From the NCBI GenBank assembly GCA_964434165.1, contig CAYSUS010000134.1, positions 1 through 17,360 on the forward strand: 17,360 nt of DNA, written 5' to 3'. Positions 13,745 through 17,360 of the stretch are shown piece by piece. Within the stretch, counting starts at the first letter, position 1, and each line of letters begins with the position of its first letter. The translations under genes and the position numbers were made by a program. The notes beneath the pieces were generated by a model. That model searched no databases, had not been told where the DNA came from, and worked only from the letters and a program-made list of their open reading frames with translations. Origin of the DNA: CAYSUS01 sp964434165 (GTDB lineage: Bacteria > Planctomycetota > Planctomycetia > Pirellulales > Thermoguttaceae).

Positions 13745-14320
13745 TTAGCGGCGTCCGGCCGCCTCCGCGAGCTGCCCGACCACGCGGTCGAGCTGCTCCA
13801 CGAGGGCGTTGGAGCCGGCCTTCTCGAGCGCTGCGACCACGGCCCGGTAGTACCACAGCGTCCCCTCCCGCCCGCCGCGGAAGTGCCCCCAAACGGACTC
13901 GCCCAGCGCGAGGCGGTCGTCGAGCAGGGCCCGGGCGTTGTCCAGCTTGTCGGCGGCCACCACGAGGCGGACCGAGGCGGGCGCGGCGGCCAGTTGCGCG
14001 ACGTGCGCCTCCTTGCGGGCCCGCCACGGCGGCTTGGGCGTCTGGTCCGTGTCGCTGCATCCAGAGACGATGGCCGCCACGCGATCGCCGAATCGCCGGC
14101 GGATCTCCTCGCCCGCGGCCGCGCCCCCCTGGTCTTCCACGGCATCGTGCAACAGGGCCGCGATCGCTTCGTCCTCGTCGGCCCCGTGCTCCAGGACGAT
14201 TGCGGCCACGCGAAGCAGGTGCGCCACGTACGGTCCGCCCGAAACCTTGCGCCGCTGCCCGCCGTGCCACTGGAGGGCGAGCTCGACGGCCTGGACGAAA
14301 CGGGACGATAGCTCGGTCAT
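13745..14320 (-). CDS. HD-domain hydrolase of the SpoT/Mesh1 type (small alarmone hydrolase-like)
   Basis: 191 residues, a stand-alone HD_4 domain. Motifs follow the (p)ppGpp hydrolase pattern: HGGQRRKVSGGPYVAHLLRV (19-38), where His34 is the first metal ligand, LLHDAVED (56-63) with His58-Asp59 and the catalytic Glu62-Asp63 pair, and AADKLDNARALL (122-133) with Asp124 as last ligand. This is the same spacing as in RelA/SpoT hydrolase domains and in Mesh1. There is no synthetase or regulatory domain, so it would only degrade (p)ppGpp, or NADPH as Mesh1 can. A related nucleotide substrate is possible. It sits 57 bases after the EEP-like gene and 16 bases before rarA, all on one strand. The start at 14320 lacks a clear ribosome binding site. 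Confidence 0.88.
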   Translation of the reverse strand: MTELSSRFVQAVELALQWHGGQRRKVSGGPYVAHLLRVAAIVLEHGADEDEAIAALLHDAVEDQGGAAAGEEIRRRFGDRVAAIVSGCSDTDQTPKPPWRARKEAHVAQLAAAPASVRLVVAADKLDNARALLDDRLALGESVWGHFRGGREGTLWYYRAVVAALEKAGSNALVEQLDRVVGQLAEAAGRR

Positions 14321-14377
14321 GGCTCGGCCCGCAGGCAGCGGGCGGCCTCCAGGTGCGGCGAAGCCGCGCGTTGTCCG

Positions 14378-15361
14378 CTAATGCGCCGGGATGATCGCTC
14401 CGGCGAAGCGGCTTTCCGGACCGCCTTCATAGACGCTGAACTCGGCCCACACCGGCCGGTGCTCCGAGACCTCCAGGGCCTGCTCCGCGGTGAGCTCCAG
14501 CTCGGCCATCAGGTCGAACACCTCGGCCCGGCCAGTGTACTCGATCGTCGCCCGGCGGTCGAATACCAGGTTGTCGGCCACGTGCGTGCCGCGCGTCGTG
14601 GTCGGGGTGCTATTGATCGCCGCGGCGAGGTTGAGGTAATGGTACCAGTGCTCCAGCCGCCGCGCGTCGGCGTAGAGGCTCCCCAGCAGGATGATGTCGT
14701 CCTCGTTGCGCCCGTCGTCGCGCACCGCGCGAAACACGTCGTCCATGAAGTCCAGCTCCTGGGCGGCGCGGTCGGGGCTGGTCCAGGCATTGATCAGCGT
14801 GAAGGTGAACGCCGTGCTCGGCTCCGGCCCCCGCGCACGGAAGGCGGCCACCAGGGGCCGATGCCGCAACCGCCCCGCCGGGTCCTCGACCAGACACACG
14901 GTGCTGGGATCGATCTGGAGCACGGCCTTGTCGAACAGCACCGCGCACATGGGCTCGCCGCGGACCCTCGCGCGCGACGGCGTCGAGGCCATCGCATAAT
15001 GGCGCCCGTCGGCGTTGACCTGCTCGAGCAGCTCCCCGAGCAAGGCCGGCCCGTCCGCGCGGATGTCCTGCAGGCCGATCGCGTCGAATTGGCGGATCGT
15101 GCGCACCAGGTGGCCCGCGACCAGCCGATTGGCCAGTTTGCTGCGGTCCAGCGGACCGGCGTTGAAGCTGGCGATGCGGATCGTCTGGCGCTCGCGATCC
15201 GGCGGGGGCAGCCGGGCCTCGCCTTCAGCCGCGCCGGCGGCGGTGGGCCGGGCGTCGGACGTCCCTTCGAGGAAGTCCAGCCCGCGGATGTCGTAGTGCG
15301 TGTACACGTACCATCCCCCCAGCCCAAGAAGCGCGGCAAGGGGCACGAACCGTTTGAACAT
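14378..15361 (-). CDS. Membrane-anchored endonuclease/exonuclease/phosphatase-fold protein with degenerate active site
   Basis: 327 residues from the ATG at 15361, which puts a membrane helix at the N-terminus (RFVPLAALLGLGGWYVY). Starts at 15385 or a TTG at 15445 are possible. The EEP (DNase I-like) fold is clear: IRIASFNAG (61-69), QFDAIGLQDIR (91-101), FTFTLINAW (185-193), EDDIILLGSLYAD (220-232), VADNLVFDRR (261-270) and EVSEHRPVWAEFSVYEGG (297-314). In active members these read N, Q-E, N-x-H, G-D-x-N and S-D-H. Here Glu is Asp99, His is Trp193, the Asp-x-Asn pair is Ser228-Leu-Tyr230, and the last Asp is Glu300. Only Asn67 and His301 remain. It is probably not a working nuclease or phosphatase. 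It is first of a likely operon with the alarmone hydrolase and rarA. Confidence 0.88.
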   Translation of the reverse strand: MFKRFVPLAALLGLGGWYVYTHYDIRGLDFLEGTSDARPTAAGAAEGEARLPPPDRERQTIRIASFNAGPLDRSKLANRLVAGHLVRTIRQFDAIGLQDIRADGPALLGELLEQVNADGRHYAMASTPSRARVRGEPMCAVLFDKAVLQIDPSTVCLVEDPAGRLRHRPLVAAFRARGPEPSTAFTFTLINAWTSPDRAAQELDFMDDVFRAVRDDGRNEDDIILLGSLYADARRLEHWYHYLNLAAAINSTPTTTRGTHVADNLVFDRRATIEYTGRAEVFDLMAELELTAEQALEVSEHRPVWAEFSVYEGGPESRFAGAIIPAH

Positions 15362-15596
15362 CGTGGCAACCCGCTCAACAGGCATCGCCCCGCCGCGGCC
15401 GCCGATCCCGCGCGGTCCGGGCAGAGCCGGCGCAGCGTCACTCAACCCGCCAAAGCCGATTCGGGGTCAGTAGGGTAGCCAAACGGGCCACCCGCGGCCA
15501 GGGCAGTTCTCCACGCGGGCCATCGGCCAGCGAGGCCGCGACTGGCAAAAACAGGTCTTGCCCACGCTCTGCTTGTCGCTGGAATCCTCCTGGCGC

Positions 15597-15634
15597 GGCC
15601 CCCGGTCGCCACGCCTTCGCCTTCGACGGGGGCC
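15597..15634. repeat. Long GC hairpin in the gene-free region
   Basis: GGCCCCCG (15597-15604) pairs perfectly with CGGGGGCC (15627-15634). After one bulged G, TCG and CGA add three further pairs, leaving a loop of about 15 bases. A second small hairpin, GGTCC-G-GGACC, follows at once. Role unknown. Confidence 0.4.
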
Positions 15635-15858
15635 GGTCCGGGACCGACTCCCCCGCGGCCAGGATATGGCCCAGAAATCGCCCCTGGAACGCGCGCGAGC
15701 CGGATGCTACGGTCAACGGTTGGAGATGCCGCGCGCCCCGCTCAGCCCGCGCGATCCCCTTCGCCGCAGGGCGCCCCCGACAGGCCCGAACGCGCGAAGG
15801 ACAACACATGACCCCAACTCCACCCAAACCGCCGATGCATCTATCTTGCCCCAAAACC

Positions 15859-15892
15859 CTTCCTTCTCCTTGCCCTCCGTGCCTCCGTGGTG
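15859..15892 (-). repeat. Purine-rich tandem repeat of the 'CACGGAGG' type
   Basis: On the minus strand it reads CACCACGGAGGCACGGAGGG then CAAGGAGAAGGAAG: a unit of about nine bases (CACGGAGGx) repeated with decay. Similar 'cacggaggcacggag' strings are seen between genes in many environmental bacteria. Whether it is mobile is unknown. Confidence 0.5.
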
Positions 15893-16138
15893 CACTTCGA
15901 CGCCTCCCTCAGTCGCCACCTCACTCTGTCAGCCGGCGGCCGCCGCCATCTTCCCCTCCACAGAGTGGATTCCCCGCGAGGAGGGCGCGACCTGGAAAAA
16001 CTCGCTTCTGATGACCAAAAGTCCGCGCACGCTCTGAAGAGCCCGGACGGAAGGTGTTGGAAAATAGCGGCTTATGATTTGAAATCGGCCAACCGGCCGC
16101 GTGCCGGACGCCGTTTGGCACCCCCGCAACGGAGGCAG

Positions 16139-16168
16139 AAAAGAGGGCCGAGAGCCGCGAAGGCCCTC
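16139..16168 (-). terminator. Candidate Rho-independent terminator for hppA
   Basis: On the minus strand GAGGGCC (16162-16168) pairs with GGCCCTC (16143-16149), 7 bp around a 12-base loop, followed directly by TTTT (16139-16142). It lies about 80 bases beyond the hppA stop. Confidence 0.5.
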
Positions 16169-16218
16169 GACCCTGTGCGTAGCTCGACAGGCGGCACGCT
16201 CAGCCGACCGCGCCGCAA

Positions 16219-16246
16219 CCCTCTCCCGGACCCGACCGGGGGGAGG
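16219..16246 (-). terminator. GC-rich hairpin directly after the hppA stop codon
   Basis: CCGGGGGGAGG (16236-16246) and CCCTCTCCCGG (16219-16229) pair over about eight positions, with G-T pairs, around ACCCGA. It starts two bases past the TAA. No T-run follows, so it may instead protect the 3' end of the transcript. Confidence 0.4.
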
Positions 16247-16248
16247 TC

Positions 16249-17360
16249 TTAGAATATCCCCATCGCCACGAGGCTGTAGCGGACGATCAGCCCGGCCGCG
16301 ACCACGCTGACCATACTCATCAGCTTGATGAGGATGTTCAGGCTTGGGCCGCTGGTGTCCTTGAACGGATCGCCCACGGTGTCGCCGACCACGGCGGCCT
16401 TGTGGGCGTCGGTCCCCTTGCCGCCGTGGGCGCCGGCCTCGATGTACTTTTTGGCGTTGTCCCACGTGCCGCCCGCGTTGGCCATGAACACGGCCACGCA
16501 GAACCCGCACGTCAGGGCCCCGACCAACAGGCCCAACACGCCGGCCACGCCCAGCAGCAGCCCGGCGATGATGGGCATGAGGAGGCCCAGGAGCGAGGGA
16601 ACGATCATCTCCTTCTGGGCCGCCCCGGTACTGATTCGCACGGGCTCCTCGTAGTCGGGCTTCTCCGTGCCGTCCATGATGCCGGGCTTCTCGCGGAACT
16701 GGCGGCGGACCTCCTCGACCATGCCGAACGCCGCGCGGCCCACGGCCTTCATGGTCAGCGAGCAGAACACGAACGTGGCCATGGCCCCGAGGAACACGCC
16801 CACCAGGACCTTGGGGTTCATCAGGTTGGCTTCGTAGTAGCGCATGAAGTCCGGCATGGTCGCCGCCTCCACGGCCACCAGGGCGGCGGCCGCCGACGCG
16901 TCCTGGGGCTGGAAGCGGAGGATCTCGTCGCCGTGCTCGTCCTTCTCCGTGGCAAAGAAGACGTCGGGCACCCGGGCCGGCCCGCCCGAGGTGGAGATGT
17001 CCGTCCACCGTTTCTCCCCCTTCGCCTCCTGGGGCGGGAAGATCTCCTTGGTCACGGCCGGGGGCAGGCGGAGCTTGCGCACGTCGTCCGGGAACGCCAG
17101 GTAGGTGTGGACCGTGTTCTTGGTGGCGTCGCCCTCGGGCGGCTCGACGTGGGCCACGAACTTCTCGTTGATCTTGTAGTAGCCCGGCTCGACCGACTCC
17201 AGGGCCGATTCGCCCCAACGCTCGAAGCCGATGCGGACCTCCTCGACGTAGGCGGCCAGCAGGGCCAGGGCGGTCAGCGCGGCCGAGCCGATGGCAAACC
17301 CCTTGCCCGTGGCTGCCGTGGTATTGCCCAGGCTGTCCAGGGCGTCGGTCCGCTTGCGGA
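16249..17360 (-). CDS. hppA: Membrane-bound, ion-pumping pyrophosphatase, K+-dependent type, C-terminal part (5' end outside window)
   Basis: The last 369 codons are present; the frame stays open to the window edge. RKRTDALDSLGNTTAATGKG (near 17300-17358) is the hallmark of H+/Na+-pumping pyrophosphatases. The Ala after GNTTA, where K+-independent enzymes have Lys, marks the K+-dependent group. NPKVLVGVFLGA, MKAVGRAAFGMVEEVRRQFR, CVAVFMANAGGTWDNAKKYI and VVGDTVGDPFKDTSGPSLNI carry the other conserved signatures, including the Asp and Lys residues that bind pyrophosphate and Mg. The C-terminus ends in the usual helix after LIKLMSMVSVVAAGLIVRYS. The enzyme uses pyrophosphate to drive H+ or Na+ out across the membrane; which ion is not decidable from this part. 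Between YVEEVR (about 17250) and NPK (about 16818) there are some 144 residues where most relatives have 15-20. Confidence 0.96.
   Translation of the reverse strand, partial: RKRTDALDSLGNTTAATGKGFAIGSAALTALALLAAYVEEVRIGFERWGESALESVEPGYYKINEKFVAHVEPPEGDATKNTVHTYLAFPDDVRKLRLPPAVTKEIFPPQEAKGEKRWTDISTSGGPARVPDVFFATEKDEHGDEILRFQPQDASAAAALVAVEAATMPDFMRYYEANLMNPKVLVGVFLGAMATFVFCSLTMKAVGRAAFGMVEEVRRQFREKPGIMDGTEKPDYEEPVRISTGAAQKEMIVPSLLGLLMPIIAGLLLGVAGVLGLLVGALTCGFCVAVFMANAGGTWDNAKKYIEAGAHGGKGTDAHKAAVVGDTVGDPFKDTSGPSLNILIKLMSMVSVVAAGLIVRYSLVAMGIF

Larger units (their letters stand above)
15362..16248. other. 887-bp non-coding region
   Basis: No convincing gene. The EEP gene's control region should lie at its low-coordinate end. 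A large hairpin is at 15597-15634, a purine-rich tandem repeat at 15859-15892, and two candidate pyrophosphatase terminators lie at 16139-16168 and 16219-16246. The segment 15990-16090 has a lower GC content than the rest but no feature I can name. An open frame of 138 codons at 15438-15854 (-) has no family-like motifs and is left out. Confidence 0.55.

Noticed and set aside
13729..14145. N-terminal extension of rarA by 139 codons
   Set aside because: The extra part is an out-of-frame reading of the HD hydrolase gene, low in complexity. RarA homology begins at 13728.
15438..15854. Possible 138-residue gene on the minus strand
   Set aside because: No ribosome binding site or recognisable motif. 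It covers the hairpin at 15597-15634, and its Arg/Ala/Gly/Pro-rich composition is like random high-GC frames.

Overview
This window looks like a chromosome segment from a high-GC planctomycete, most likely of the Pirellulales type. No ribosomal RNA or housekeeping marker is present, so the placement is inferred from protein families. The clues are an ECF sigma factor next to a zinc-finger/Ser-Thr kinase fusion with a GYF_2 domain, two Tat-exported Gfo/Idh/MocA oxidoreductases beside a ThuA-like protein, a membrane protein with the planctomycete-style 'FGLRGLLVATTTVAV' helix, an endonuclease/exonuclease/phosphatase-like protein of planctomycete type, and a RAYT transposase surrounded by short dispersed repeats.

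Layout. Positions 1-159 (-) hold the N-terminal 53 codons of a REP-associated tyrosine transposase cut by the window edge. Positions 232-5855 (-) form a signalling operon in the order ECF sigma factor, then a 1100-residue protein with an anti-sigma-type zinc motif, a kinase domain, a GYF_2 domain, one transmembrane helix and a duplicated outer domain, then a 535-residue lipoprotein. Positions 5856-6520 have no gene but carry several copies of short repeats, one identical over 22 bases to the leader of the transposase gene. Positions 6521-11252 hold a small exported protein, a Gfo/Idh/MocA oxidoreductase (-), a divergent second one (+) and a convergent ThuA-like protein (-): probably a periplasmic sugar-oxidation or sugar-derivative locus. 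A four-helix membrane protein (+) follows at 11537-12274. Positions 12415-15361 (-) appear to form an operon of a degenerate EEP-fold protein, a (p)ppGpp hydrolase-like HD protein and the replication-fork ATPase RarA. Positions 15362-16248 are non-coding, with hairpins and a small tandem repeat. Positions 16249-17360 (-) are the C-terminal part of a membrane-bound pyrophosphatase of the K+-dependent type, with an unusually long extra loop.

How the genes work together. In the first operon the lipoprotein and the duplicated outer domain could sense an envelope signal. The kinase and zinc motif would pass it to the ECF sigma factor, whose promoter region carries a perfect 9-bp inverted repeat. 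In the second cluster the divergent 356-bp region supplies at least one recognisable promoter, and three predicted promoters in the window have TA-n(3)-T type -10 boxes. In the third cluster alarmone hydrolysis and stalled-fork processing are coupled by position.

The most unusual items are the dispersed RAYT-linked repeats, the duplicated sensor domain, the EEP protein that has lost most of its catalytic residues, and the roughly 125-residue extra insert in the pyrophosphatase. I saw no CRISPR array, tRNA, phage or clear defence system.
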